From JAUMBM01 sp964645715 (GTDB lineage Bacteria > Bacteroidota > Bacteroidia > Chitinophagales > Saprospiraceae): a stretch of 64,000 bases of DNA. Numbering within the stretch: the first letter of the stretch is position 1; each line of letters opens with the position of its first letter. The stretch lies in contig CAZYAO010000012.1 in the NCBI GenBank assembly GCA_964645715.1, positions 15,366 to 79,365 of the forward strand, read 5' to 3'. The notes under the pieces are model-generated. The model had not been told where the DNA came from. It ran no database searches and saw only the letters and a program-made list of their open reading frames with translations. This document shows positions 9,095-17,120 of this stretch, piece after piece. A program made the translations under genes and the position numbers.

Positions 9095-10870
9095 TTAGAA
9101 AAACAAGCGTGGCCGGTCTATATTGAGGCGAAGTCCCAGGTTGAAAAGTTGCATGTTTTTCTCCACACCCCCTTCCACTCGCTGTCTGCGCAACATATAC
9201 TGTGCCTCTACCCACAGATTATGCCGCAGCATATAGCCAAGATCAACGACACCCATCCAGGTATCTGCCCGTAGTCCCTGCAGCATAGAGATGCCATAGT
9301 CCGCCGTGCGGCTCGTATGGGGCAGCAGCAAGTTGCTACCAAAATTTCTACCCGCCGGATCCTGCCCCTGTGCAAACTGAAACCACTGAGCAGACAGCAG
9401 CCACCGAGCCTTCGGCTGGTAGCGCAGACTCAGGATAGTCTCGTAAAAATTGGCCCCCAGTGGGTGTGCCAAAGGCTGATTGTAGTGGGTATAAGCGGTT
9501 GTACTGTCGCGGTGCGTATACGTGTACGGACGAGCAAGGTTAAGCTCAGCCTGCAGGTCGAGGTGATCAATACCCAACACATCTATGTATTTAACACCTG
9601 CCTGAATACCAAATTTATTGCCCCACCACCCTCTGCGCTCTGTTACCAACTCCTTAAAAATAAATTCATCAATCATCAACTGACCATACAACTGCACCCG
9701 ATTGGCCACATTCCAGCGGCCATCCAGCCCAATAAGAGCATTGTCAGCACTTCCCAGCGCATGTTCAACCGTGCGGTACAGGATGACCGGGTTCAGATAG
9801 CCAAGCTCCAGGCCATCTCCGCGCTGGTACACCACCGCCTCAAACAGCCCCAGCCGCAGGCGGGGCGTCAGGTCCACGCTCAGGTAGTGGGCCGCCATAT
9901 ATTTTTTGGGTACCACCAGATCACCCGGGGTACTATTGGCAGAAAGTGCATTGAGTTCTGTAAATAAATTTTGGTAATGAAAGCGTCCTACGTTCCAGTT
10001 GAGTTTGAGATATAAGTAATTATTGGTAAAATCGGACAGCAACATACTGCGCATACCATCCCCAATAAAATGCCTGCCATAACCCCACTGTGCCGATAAA
10101 TGCCTGCTCAGCTGAAAAGCGACATACCCCTGACTGTTGAGATAGTCATACCCTCCCTGAATATCAAACACATCACTATTGTATCCCTTGTACAAACCAT
10201 TGCCCGGCAGCGCCCGATTTTTCACAATCCACTGATTTACATAATCAGGAAAGGCCGCCTGACTTTCAAGCAACTGAAAATAAACATATACGCGATCATC
10301 AATACCCGCACGTGCCTCGAGTCCCCGTTGGTTGATAAAATACGGCCGGCCTTCACCCCCCTCATGGCGCATAGGCCCGTATCGGAGTTGCAGCAGCGGA
10401 TTGAGGCGAAAGTGAAAATGAGGTTCGTCAATCTGGTAAAAATTGGCCGGCGTGGGGTATATTTTACCCTTTAGCAGTGGGCGTTGGCTACGTGCGTAAA
10501 AAGCGTGCTGCTGGCTTAGCTCAATCAAGCTAGGGCTTCCCTCTGGCTGCTTGTGCGGCCCCATGCCCGGGAAAGGCGTCTGCAACACCCCCAGCCACTC
10601 GTTATTGTCCCTGAAAAGCAAGCCCAAATCACTTCTGTCCAGCGATGTCAGCCGATCACCAGCCAGACTATCTGCCAGCAGGGCAAAGCGGGCAATTGTT
10701 GCACGGTCGTAGTACTTAATCGACGTATGCAGCCCCTCGGCAGGTACGCCTTTGATGGCCAGGCGGTCTACTATATGGTAGGCCTGGTTGCCCTGCGGCA
10801 GCTGGCTGCCCTGCCCATAAGCTGTCAGTACCAACAGACTCAGTAAACAGATAATAAAAAGATGTCGCAT
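9095..10870 (-). CDS. Wzi / RemB-like outer-membrane beta-barrel protein
   Basis: This 591-residue protein has a clear signal peptide (MRHLFIICLLSLLVLTAYGQ) and then a long run of alternating strands rich in aromatic residues, ending in a C-terminal Phe (LFF), as outer-membrane barrels do. Features such as YGYGRHFIGDGMRSMLLSDF and NRVQLYGQLMIDEF match the capsule-assembly Wzi / gliding-protein RemB families of the Bacteroidota; those two names overlap in annotation and I cannot choose between them. An upstream in-frame GTG/ATG-like extension would bury the signal peptide, so the ATG at 10870 is used. It is divergent from the Rrf2 regulator 137 bases away. Confidence 0.65.
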   Translation of the reverse strand: MRHLFIICLLSLLVLTAYGQGSQLPQGNQAYHIVDRLAIKGVPAEGLHTSIKYYDRATIARFALLADSLAGDRLTSLDRSDLGLLFRDNNEWLGVLQTPFPGMGPHKQPEGSPSLIELSQQHAFYARSQRPLLKGKIYPTPANFYQIDEPHFHFRLNPLLQLRYGPMRHEGGEGRPYFINQRGLEARAGIDDRVYVYFQLLESQAAFPDYVNQWIVKNRALPGNGLYKGYNSDVFDIQGGYDYLNSQGYVAFQLSRHLSAQWGYGRHFIGDGMRSMLLSDFTNNYLYLKLNWNVGRFHYQNLFTELNALSANSTPGDLVVPKKYMAAHYLSVDLTPRLRLGLFEAVVYQRGDGLELGYLNPVILYRTVEHALGSADNALIGLDGRWNVANRVQLYGQLMIDEFIFKELVTERRGWWGNKFGIQAGVKYIDVLGIDHLDLQAELNLARPYTYTHRDSTTAYTHYNQPLAHPLGANFYETILSLRYQPKARWLLSAQWFQFAQGQDPAGRNFGSNLLLPHTSRTADYGISMLQGLRADTWMGVVDLGYMLRHNLWVEAQYMLRRQRVEGGVEKNMQLFNLGLRLNIDRPRLFF

Positions 10871-10978
10871 AATGGTGTTTTTATATATAATCACTGACGA
10901 TGCCCGTATACCTGTGCGACTTGGATACACATCATGCAACACAGCCATCGAATCCTATCACAATATCCAAAAAAAATG

Positions 10979-10986
10979 TAGATTTG
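10979..10986 (+). promoter_or_regulatory. -7 box for the Rrf2 regulator
   Basis: TAGATTTG matches TAnnTTTG 22 bases ahead of the ATG at 11008. No TTG is found at the usual -33 distance. Confidence 0.4.
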
Positions 10987-11007
10987 CTTAGCGAGAAACC
11001 AATAACG

Positions 11008-11427
11008 ATGATATCTAAAAAATGCAAGTACGCCATTAAGGCCATCTTATACATCGCCCGACACCAGCACCGCGAGGAAGCCGTGTACGCTGCTGAAATT
11101 GCCGAACGAGAAGTCATCCCGCTCAAGTTTTTGGAAAGTATATTGCGCGATTTGCGCAACAACGGCATACTACTCAGCAAGCGGGGACGCGGCGGGGGGT
11201 ATAAACTTCTTAAAAAGGCAGATGAAATTTCCTTCACAGAGATTATTCGCATCATGGACGGGCCCATTGCCATGCTCCCCTGTGTGTCTCTACACTATTA
11301 TGTGCGCTGTGAAGAATGCGTGATTGAAGAAAATTGCCCTATCAGAACGGTTTTTCTACAGGTACGGGACGCAACACTGGGCATACTCAGTGGAGCTACC
11401 GTCGATCAGCTCACCAAAGAAGGATAG
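11008..11427 (+). CDS. Rrf2 family transcriptional regulator with a cysteine cluster
   Basis: This 139-residue protein has the Rrf2 winged-helix fold: the N-terminal KCKYAIKAILYIA, LKFLESILRDLRNNGILLSKRGRGGGYKL recognition helix and wing (about 35-70), then the dimerisation helix. It carries four cysteines in the order C-x8-C-x2-C-x6-C between roughly residues 91 and 111 (PCVSLHYYVRCEECVIEENC). Rrf2 members such as IscR, NsrR and RsrR bind iron-sulfur clusters through cysteines in this area, so metal or redox sensing is likely, although the spacing differs from IscR. The ATG at 11008 is chosen because the upstream in-frame codons do not match the family. Its target may be the divergent Wzi-like gene or itself. 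Confidence 0.85.
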   Translation: MISKKCKYAIKAILYIARHQHREEAVYAAEIAEREVIPLKFLESILRDLRNNGILLSKRGRGGGYKLLKKADEISFTEIIRIMDGPIAMLPCVSLHYYVRCEECVIEENCPIRTVFLQVRDATLGILSGATVDQLTKEG

Positions 11428-11429
11428 CT

Positions 11430-11452
11430 GCAACCTGCTTACGGCAGGTTGC
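11430..11452 (+). terminator. Terminator of the Rrf2 gene
   Basis: GCAACCTGC (11430-11438) pairs with GCAGGTTGC (11444-11452), loop TTACG, two bases after the stop codon; followed by GCGTATTTTG. Confidence 0.7.
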
Positions 11453-11559
11453 GCGTATTTTGACCCGCCATAACAAACAACTGCCTATCCTACACTGCAT
11501 CGACAGCAATACAGCATCCCTTTACAAGTGTTTCGCCGTTTTTTGCGGAAAAACAAAAA

Positions 11560-11613
11560 CCCAGATTAACATTTATTTTGATTTTTAAAAATCAAAATAA
11601 ATGTTAATCTGGG
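11560..11613. repeat. Perfect 54-bp palindrome with T/A tip
   Basis: The 27 bases at 11560-11586 are an exact reverse complement of 11587-11613, with no loop. The centre reads GATTTTT/AAAAATC and the outer arms CCCAGATTAAC / GTTAATCTGGG. It lies between the convergent Rrf2 and ffh genes, where a separate Rrf2 terminator already exists, and is probably the ffh terminator. The same kind of T-tip recurs at 43391, 54492 and 63267. Confidence 0.85.
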
Positions 11614-11617
11614 TGCC

Positions 11618-11639
11618 TTTGGTGGCATCAGCCATCAAA
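11618..11639. repeat. GC-tip hairpin (diverged copy) next to the 54-bp palindrome
   Basis: TTTGGTGGC (11618-11626) pairs with GCCATCAAA (11631-11639), with one G-U wobble, loop ATCA. The TTGGTGGC half is identical to that at 63323-63330, which also follows a T-tip palindrome. Confidence 0.5.
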
Positions 11640-11661
11640 AAGTATCCTGAGGCAGCCTCAA

Positions 11662-13014
11662 TTATCTTTTACGGAATTTCCCCGGCCCTCCGGCAGGCCC
11701 CTGCATACCCCCCAGCATACCCGGATTTTTACTCACCTGATGCATAAATTTACGCATTTGATCAAATTGCTTGATGAAAGCATTGATATCTTCAAGCTTC
11801 TGACCACAGCCAAGCGCGATACGCTTTTTACGGCTCATATTCAGCAACTCAGGATTGCCGCGCTCTTCGGGCGTCATTGAGCGGATAATCGCCTCGATAC
11901 GCGTAAACGCGCTGTTGTCAATGTCAATATCCCGGGTCAGCTTATTCATGCCGGGAATCATGTTGATGAGGTTTTTAAGATCTCCCATACGACGCAGCTG
12001 AGCCAGTTGTGTCTGAAAGTCGTTGAAATCAAACTTATTGCGCTTAATTTTCTGTTCCAGCAACTTGACCTGTTCCTCATCGTACTGCTCCTGAGCCTTT
12101 TCCACAAACGAGACAATGTCTCCCATGCCCAGAATACGGTTGGCCATACGCTCAGGATAGAAAACATCGAGCGTGTCCATCTTCTCGCCCGTAGAAACGA
12201 ACTTGATGGGTTTCCCTACGGTATACTTGATAGACAGCGCTGCCCCTCCACGCGTATCACCGTCGAGCTTGGTCAGCACTACCCCGTCGAAATTCAGGCG
12301 ATCGTTGAATGCTTTAGCTGTATTGACAGCATCCTGCCCCGTCATTGAGTCGACCACAAACAGCGTCTCATCTGGCTTTATCGCCTCTTTTACCTTGGCG
12401 ATTTCGGCCATCATCTCCTCGTCGACAGACAAGCGGCCGGCGGTGTCCACGATTACCACATCGTAGCGCTGTTGGCGCGCCTGATCAAGTGCCTGCAGCG
12501 CGATTTCAACAGGATTCTTATTATCCGGATCTTTGAAAATAGCAGCACCGACTTGCTCAGCTAGTACTGTAAGCTGATCAATAGCCGCAGGGCGATATAC
12601 ATCACAGGCGACGACAAGCACTTTTTTGTTGCGCTTGGTCTTCAGGAAATGAGCAAGCTTACCCGTAAACGTTGTCTTGCCCGAGCCCTGCAGACCAGCA
12701 ATCAGCACCACCGAAGGACTACCCTTGAGGTTGATACCCGCCGATTGCCCACCCATCAGTTCGATCAATTCATCATTGACGATTTTAACCATCAATTCAC
12801 CCGGGCGTACACTCTTCAGCACATTCTCAGAACCAAGTGCCTTATCCTTTACTTTATCCGTAAATTCTTTGGCAATCTTGTAATTTACATCGGCTGCCAC
12901 TAAGGCACGGCGAATCTCTTTAATGGATTCCGCAATGTTGAGTTCCGTGAGTTTACTGTCGCCGCGCAATACCTTGAGCGCATTGTCCAACCGATCGCTT
13001 AAACTTTCAAACAT
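11662..13014 (-). CDS. ffh: Signal recognition particle protein Ffh
   Basis: This 450-residue SRP GTPase binds signal sequences of nascent membrane proteins and delivers ribosomes to FtsY. The NG domain shows the P-loop GLQGSGKTT (107-115), DTAGR and TKLDGDTRGG; the C-terminal M domain is methionine-rich (KFMHQVSKNPGMLGGMQG) and carries the RNA-binding helices. The start at 13014 (MFESLSDRLD) is standard. A TATCTTTG -7 box lies on the minus strand at 13038-13045, so the leader is short. It is monocistronic. Confidence 0.96.
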   Translation of the reverse strand: MFESLSDRLDNALKVLRGDSKLTELNIAESIKEIRRALVAADVNYKIAKEFTDKVKDKALGSENVLKSVRPGELMVKIVNDELIELMGGQSAGINLKGSPSVVLIAGLQGSGKTTFTGKLAHFLKTKRNKKVLVVACDVYRPAAIDQLTVLAEQVGAAIFKDPDNKNPVEIALQALDQARQQRYDVVIVDTAGRLSVDEEMMAEIAKVKEAIKPDETLFVVDSMTGQDAVNTAKAFNDRLNFDGVVLTKLDGDTRGGAALSIKYTVGKPIKFVSTGEKMDTLDVFYPERMANRILGMGDIVSFVEKAQEQYDEEQVKLLEQKIKRNKFDFNDFQTQLAQLRRMGDLKNLINMIPGMNKLTRDIDIDNSAFTRIEAIIRSMTPEERGNPELLNMSRKKRIALGCGQKLEDINAFIKQFDQMRKFMHQVSKNPGMLGGMQGPAGGPGKFRKR

Positions 13015-13037
13015 GGTCTTCGTTCTGATTTTACCCG

Positions 13038-13045
13038 CAAAGATA
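13038..13045 (-). promoter_or_regulatory. -7 box of the ffh promoter
   Basis: Read on the minus strand this is TATCTTTG, an exact match to TAnnTTTG, 24 bases upstream of the ffh ATG. The -33 position has ATG rather than TTG. Confidence 0.5.
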
Positions 13046-13420
13046 AAGCAATTTTAGCATAAAGCCATATAGCCCTGTGGCTTTGTACATTTCTATTCGC
13101 AGGGGGTTACATCCCCTCAGGAGCGCTGGAAAAACCAATAAATTACAACTTTACACATACTCCTCCGCACATACTGCCCTTATGCTCTATGCATCGTGGT
13201 CTCCTGAGCGCCATCTGTTACCCGTACTTGTAGTGGTCGTCGTACGGACCCTTGCTACCGGTTAAAAATAATTTTGTGTCAACAGTTCCTCATCCCAATG
13301 AGAATATATATTTTAGCCTTTTGTCTTTGGCAATCAGGACAGATTACATACCTAAATGCACGTATGCGTGACTATCCTGCCCATCTGACGATTACCAACA
13401 CATAAAATAGCCACATCCGT
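13046..13420. other. Non-coding gap between ffh and xseA with several inverted repeats
   Basis: No convincing gene is present. The stretch contains AAAGCCA/TGGCTTT (13061-13084), AGGGG/CCCCT (about 13101-13117), and a longer-range pair CTCAGGAG (13116-13123) with CTCCTGAG (13201-13208). A structured RNA is possible; it matches none of the standard housekeeping RNAs that I can recognise. Confidence 0.35.
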
Positions 13421-14647
13421 ATGACCGCTATAACGCTTGTCGACCTGCAACAACACCTCAAACGGGTGATTGCCCTTAACTTTCAGACAGCCATTTGGGT
13501 AAAGGCTGAGATCCTGAAAATCAACTTTTCTCGCAGCCATTTGTACATTGAGCTGGTGGAAAAGGGAAACGAGAACGACCACATTGTTGCACAGGTCAAC
13601 GCTGTGATATGGTCTAACCGCTTTAATCAGCTGCTCGGAAAACACGGTCTGGCGCTGCACGACATGCTGCAGGAAGGAATGCAGGTAAGCTTGTTGGTGC
13701 AGGTGGAATTTCACGAGCGCTTTGGTCTTAAATTGATTGTTGAAGACATTGACCCTGCCTACTCTTACGGTCAGCTGGCCGCCAGCCGCCAGCAAACCTA
13801 TCTCTTCCTCAAAAAGGAAGGCTTACTGGAGCTCAATAAGGGCGTTCATTTACCGGCACTTGTCAAGCGAATCGCAGTCATCAGCTCCCCTTCGGCTGCC
13901 GGCTATCAGGATTTTGTTGACCAACTAACCAACAACCCCTACGGTTTTCATTTTTCGGTGCACCTCTTCCCTGCTGCTATGCAGGGTACCGCTGCTATTA
14001 GTGAGATTAGCCAACAACTGGCATTGATAGCCCAACAGCGCGAGCAGTTTGATGCGGTTGCCGTATTGCGCGGCGGCGGAGCCCGCACTGATCTGGCTGT
14101 ATTCAATAACATTGACATCTGCAGAGCCGCTGCTGTATGTCCGCTGCCGTTGCTCACGGGTATAGGACACCAGATTGACGAGTCCCTGCTGGATCTCATT
14201 GCCCGGGAGAAGCTTAAAACCCCCACAGCCGTAGCTGAGTGGCTGATTGCCACGCAATTGAAAAACCTGAATACGCTCAATAAAATTCTTCAAAACATCC
14301 GGCTCTGCCACTTCGACAAGCTGTATGTCAAAAGTATACGATACAATTACCTCTACAACCGTCTGAATACAGCCGTCGAGTCCAATTGGAAACAAAAAGA
14401 TGTCAGCCTGCAGCAGTTGGCAAGTGATATACCCCAACGCGCCCGAATGAAGCTGCGGGCTGCAGAGGTGGAAATCAACAATCTGTCCAGACTGCTTACC
14501 ATCCTCAGGCTCGATAATCAGCTCAAAAGAGGTTTCTCCGTAGCTACCCACAACGGAAAAATTGTCCGCGATCCCCGACAGTTGTCAAAAGGTGCACAGG
14601 TCAAACTGCTTACCGAGGGCGGGTCGATTACTCTTGTTGTCGATTAA
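13421..14647 (+). CDS. xseA: Exodeoxyribonuclease VII large subunit
   Basis: This 408-residue catalytic subunit degrades single-stranded DNA to short oligonucleotides, in complex with the small subunit encoded at 16845-17027. An N-terminal OB-fold (residues 5-100, with VKAEILKINFSRSHLYIELVEKG) precedes the catalytic core, which has VISSPSAAGYQDFVDQL and RGGGARTDLAVFNN, and GIGHQIDESLLDLIA. A coiled-coil segment near 275-360 should bind the small subunit. The ATG at 13421 is chosen. Unlike in many bacteria, xseB does not follow directly: rpsU, purC and a thioredoxin-like gene lie between. Confidence 0.93.
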   Translation: MTAITLVDLQQHLKRVIALNFQTAIWVKAEILKINFSRSHLYIELVEKGNENDHIVAQVNAVIWSNRFNQLLGKHGLALHDMLQEGMQVSLLVQVEFHERFGLKLIVEDIDPAYSYGQLAASRQQTYLFLKKEGLLELNKGVHLPALVKRIAVISSPSAAGYQDFVDQLTNNPYGFHFSVHLFPAAMQGTAAISEISQQLALIAQQREQFDAVAVLRGGGARTDLAVFNNIDICRAAAVCPLPLLTGIGHQIDESLLDLIAREKLKTPTAVAEWLIATQLKNLNTLNKILQNIRLCHFDKLYVKSIRYNYLYNRLNTAVESNWKQKDVSLQQLASDIPQRARMKLRAAEVEINNLSRLLTILRLDNQLKRGFSVATHNGKIVRDPRQLSKGAQVKLLTEGGSITLVVD

Positions 14648-14652
14648 ACTAG

Positions 14653-14677
14653 CGGAAGCGACCTTGCTTTGCTTCCG
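14653..14677 (+). terminator. Probable xseA terminator
   Basis: CGGAAGC (14653-14659) pairs with GCTTCCG (14671-14677); a T-run (CATTTTTT) follows only 20 bases later, so this is a moderate call. Confidence 0.4.
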
Positions 14678-14750
14678 GGATACCATAGCCCCCCATTTTT
14701 TACAAAAAGTAGCATTCTTTGATTTTTTTCAAAAATTTACTTCCAAAACA

Positions 14751-14781
14751 TTGTAAGTCTTGACCGTCTTGCCTACCTTTG
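14751..14781 (+). promoter_or_regulatory. rpsU promoter (TTG, 20 bases, TACCTTTG)
   Basis: TTG at 14751-14753 and TACCTTTG at 14774-14781 are separated by exactly 20 bases, the Bacteroidota housekeeping pattern. The rpsU ATG lies 28 bases downstream. The same 20-base spacing is found at 22798 and 55761. Confidence 0.75.
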
Positions 14782-14808
14782 CCACCGAAAATAAAATTAA
14801 ATGTATCT

Positions 14809-15006
14809 ATGCTGATTATTGATATTCGCGATGGCGAAAATATTGACAAGGCACTAAAGCGCTATAAGCGCAAATTCCAGAATGCAGGCACTATGCGCCA
14901 ACTTCGTGAGCGCCGTGAGTTTGTTAAGCCGAGCGTTAAGCGCCGCGACCAAATACTCAAGGCCATTTATAAGGAGCAAGTTATCCGGGAAGAGGAGGCA
15001 CAATAG
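14809..15006 (+). CDS. rpsU: 30S ribosomal protein S21
   Basis: This 65-residue basic protein matches S21: MLIIDIRDGENIDKALKRYK, then RQLRERREFVKPSVKRR. S21 binds the 30S platform near the anti-Shine-Dalgarno region; in the Bacteroidota it is part of the reason mRNAs lack Shine-Dalgarno sites. The ATG at 14809 is preferred over an upstream in-frame codon at 14779, which would place the start inside the promoter. It is monocistronic, between a strong promoter and a strong terminator. Confidence 0.93.
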   Translation: MLIIDIRDGENIDKALKRYKRKFQNAGTMRQLRERREFVKPSVKRRDQILKAIYKEQVIREEEAQ

Positions 15007-15065
15007 GTCGCTCTTTTCCATAACATATTCTGTCTGATGATATCACAACAGTCTTCAGACAAAGC

Positions 15066-15104
15066 AAACTGCCGATATGAGCTTTACACTCTTATCGGCA
15101 GTTT
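15066..15104. terminator. rpsU terminator (bidirectional with purC)
   Basis: AAACTGCCGATA (15066-15077) pairs exactly with TATCGGCAGTTT (15093-15104) and is followed by TTCGTTTT on the plus strand. It lies between convergent rpsU and purC. Confidence 0.8.
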
Positions 15105-15127
15105 TTCGTTTTGCTATTGTGTCCTGT

Positions 15128-16081
15128 TTATTGATTTGTCAGCTCCTCAAGCCCCTGCAATATGTGTTTGTATATCCGCTCAGAAAGCTGTTCTGTTGGC
15201 GCCGGAATGAAAGATAGCCCAGTTACTTTCTCGTATAGTTCGATATAGCGGGCGCTGATTTCTTCCACAAGACTATCGGGCATTGTTGGCATTAGTTGGT
15301 CGTGAAGCCCCTGAAACCCGTGCGCCATGAGCCATTCCCGTACGAATTCCTTCGACAGTTGTCGTTGCCGTTCGCCCGATACCTGCCGTGCTTCGTATCC
15401 ATCTGCCAGATAGTACCGTGAACTATCGGGTGTATGGATTTCGTCGATGAGCATCACCTGCCCATCATAGAGACCAAACTCATATTTGGTATCTACCAGC
15501 AGCAACCCGTGGCGGGCTGCCATCTCGCTTCCTCTACGAAACAGCTGGCGGGTGTAAGATTCCATCAACAGATAATGCGCCTCTGCAACCAATCCTGACT
15601 GCAGTATCTCCTCTCTCGAAATATCCTCATCATGTCCCTCATCGGCCTTGGTAGCCGGTGTGATAATGGGCTGCGGAAATCGATCGGCTTCCCGCATTCC
15701 TTCCGGAAGAGCCACCCCACAGATACTGCGTTTTCCGGCTTCATATTCCCGCCAGGCATGGCCAGCCAAGTAGCCTCTGATCACCATTTCTACCCGCAAC
15801 GGTTCACATTTTCTCCCTATAGCCACATTGGGATCTGGTGTACTCAGTAGCCAGTTGGGGCAAATATCCCGCGTGGCATTGAGAAAATGCGCTGCCAGTT
15901 GATTGAGCACCTGACCTTTATAGGGTATTGGCCGAGGCAACACATGGTCAAAGGCAGAGATTCTGTCGGAGGCAACCATTACCAGCAGATCCCCTACCGA
16001 ATAAACATCCCTCACCTTACCCTTGTAAAAAGCCGTCTGTCCGGGCAGCTCGTATTGCGTACCCATGATTGCGTGAACCAT
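15128..16081 (-). CDS. purC: Phosphoribosylaminoimidazole-succinocarboxamide synthase
   Basis: SAICAR synthase joins aspartate to CAIR with ATP in purine synthesis. The 317-residue protein shows YKGKVRDVY near the N-terminus, ASDRISAFDHVLP, VIRGYLAGHAW, and LVDTKYEFGL followed by LIDEIHTPDSSRYY, all family landmarks; the length fits the longer (about 300-residue) subfamily. The minus-strand box TACCTTTG (16100-16107) abuts the region, so the upstream TTG at 16102 cannot be the start; the ATG at 16081 (MVHAIMGTQ) is chosen, with 16066 as an alternative. Confidence 0.94.
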   Translation of the reverse strand: MVHAIMGTQYELPGQTAFYKGKVRDVYSVGDLLVMVASDRISAFDHVLPRPIPYKGQVLNQLAAHFLNATRDICPNWLLSTPDPNVAIGRKCEPLRVEMVIRGYLAGHAWREYEAGKRSICGVALPEGMREADRFPQPIITPATKADEGHDEDISREEILQSGLVAEAHYLLMESYTRQLFRRGSEMAARHGLLLVDTKYEFGLYDGQVMLIDEIHTPDSSRYYLADGYEARQVSGERQRQLSKEFVREWLMAHGFQGLHDQLMPTMPDSLVEEISARYIELYEKVTGLSFIPAPTEQLSERIYKHILQGLEELTNQ

Positions 16082-16099
16082 ATCTTGGAGGATTTGCGG

Positions 16100-16107
16100 C
16101 AAAGGTA
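16100..16107 (-). promoter_or_regulatory. -7 box of purC
   Basis: On the minus strand this reads TACCTTTG, identical to the rpsU -7 box, 19 bases before the chosen purC ATG. Its position rules out the upstream TTG start. Confidence 0.5.
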
Positions 16108-16226
16108 GTATTATTCATGTAGACCTGCAGTATGGCCAACACAACTATTTCAGCTAAGCGTACACAGGCTACCCATTGTCCGCACGCGCCTCCGACCATG
16201 TCGTCAAGGATGCACCCGCAGGCTAC

Positions 16227-16730
16227 TTACCTTACCTTCTGCGCCAGCGATTTGATATCTTCGATACGTTCGAAGGCACCAAACTGAAATGCTTTGGCAT
16301 CAGCCCTGACCACCCAGGTAGCAGGAAGTGCCCCGTACCAACTTGTATCCACTTTGCCCGTCCACACATTCCACTGCGGATCTGCAAGTAAAAACACCTC
16401 ACTTTTCAGGCCTGCCGACTGAACATAATCACGCACCCGCGTCTCTACATCTGCGAGTCGATCCAGGCTTACCAGCAGCACCTTGTGCGGAGTTTCCCCT
16501 TTTTCAGCATTAAAAGCCTCCAAGAGTGGCATTTCCTTGCGACAAGGCGGACAGGTTGTGGCCCAGAAATTGACAACAAAGGTGGTATCACCCCCTCTCT
16601 TCAAGCGTTGCTCAAGCTCGTCAAAAGTGGCCAGTACAGGTATAGAATCCGCCAAAGCAGAAGTCGACTGTGGAGACTGACACTGCAAGAAGGCAAATAA
16701 ACTTACGGCTAACAGCATATGACGCATCAT
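16227..16730 (-). CDS. TlpA-like thioredoxin-fold lipoprotein
   Basis: This 167-residue protein has a lipoprotein signal (AFLQC, Cys17) and a thioredoxin fold with the active-site motif C60-P-P-C63 in VNFWATTCPPCRKE, followed by VLLVSLDR and the cis-proline region (ALPATWVV). It should be an envelope thiol-disulfide reductase of the TlpA/ResA type, acting on periplasmic cysteines; substrates are unknown. It lies downstream of xseB on the same strand with a gap of 114 bases. Confidence 0.85.
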   Translation of the reverse strand: MMRHMLLAVSLFAFLQCQSPQSTSALADSIPVLATFDELEQRLKRGGDTTFVVNFWATTCPPCRKEMPLLEAFNAEKGETPHKVLLVSLDRLADVETRVRDYVQSAGLKSEVFLLADPQWNVWTGKVDTSWYGALPATWVVRADAKAFQFGAFERIEDIKSLAQKVR

Positions 16731-16844
16731 TTTTCCGCAAAGTTGGATAACAATCAGGGATATACATGTGACATTTATCCCTGTACGATTTTTTATAACA
16801 TGAGCACCGACAAGAATTCATCAAACCAGCAAAGCAGAAAGTGT

Positions 16845-17027
16845 CTAGTCTGGAAACAGTTGCTTAAGATCTTCTTCTGCTTGAAACAGCTTCTGCCGAC
16901 AGAAATCGAGCAAAAAAGCAGCCCTGGCTGATTTTTCCATCATCAGATCGACATCCAAATCATCTTGCTCTAAATACTCGGCGATTTGCTTCAGCTCAGC
17001 AACCGCCTGCTCATAGGTTTGGTTCAT
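16845..17027 (-). CDS. xseB: Exodeoxyribonuclease VII small subunit
   Basis: This 60-residue helical protein matches XseB: TYEQAVAELKQIAEYLEQDD, LDVDLMMEKSARAAFLLDFCRQKLFQAEEDLKQLF. It forms a helical hairpin that binds the coiled-coil of XseA. It is about 2.2 kb from xseA and on the opposite strand, so their balance cannot depend on one transcript. It starts at the ATG at 17027, just after the palindrome that ends the upstream secreted-protein gene. Confidence 0.88.
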   Translation of the reverse strand: MNQTYEQAVAELKQIAEYLEQDDLDVDLMMEKSARAAFLLDFCRQKLFQAEEDLKQLFPD

Positions 17028-17066
17028 TGTTACAGGTTTTTAAAAAATCAACAGATTAATTATTAA

Positions 17067-17111
17067 TTCAAGACACTCGTTGGCGGCATAGCCGCCAACG
17101 AGTGTCTTGAA
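17067..17111. repeat. Perfect 21-bp palindrome with GC tip
   Basis: Positions 17067-17087 pair exactly with 17091-17111, loop ATA. The tip is TTGGCGGC-ATA-GCCGCCAA. It lies between the stop of the 14-repeat gene and the xseB start, both on the minus strand; on that strand it is followed by an AT-rich stretch rather than a clean T-run. Confidence 0.8.
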
Positions 17112-17120
17112 ACAAGCCTT

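Noticed and set aside
11560..11613. Insertion-sequence end or miniature transposon
   Set aside because: No transposase, no target duplication that I could see, and similar palindromes occur in other gene gaps.
13077..13265. 62-residue frame between ffh and xseA
   Set aside because: Low-complexity composition, no family match, lies in a hairpin-rich gap.
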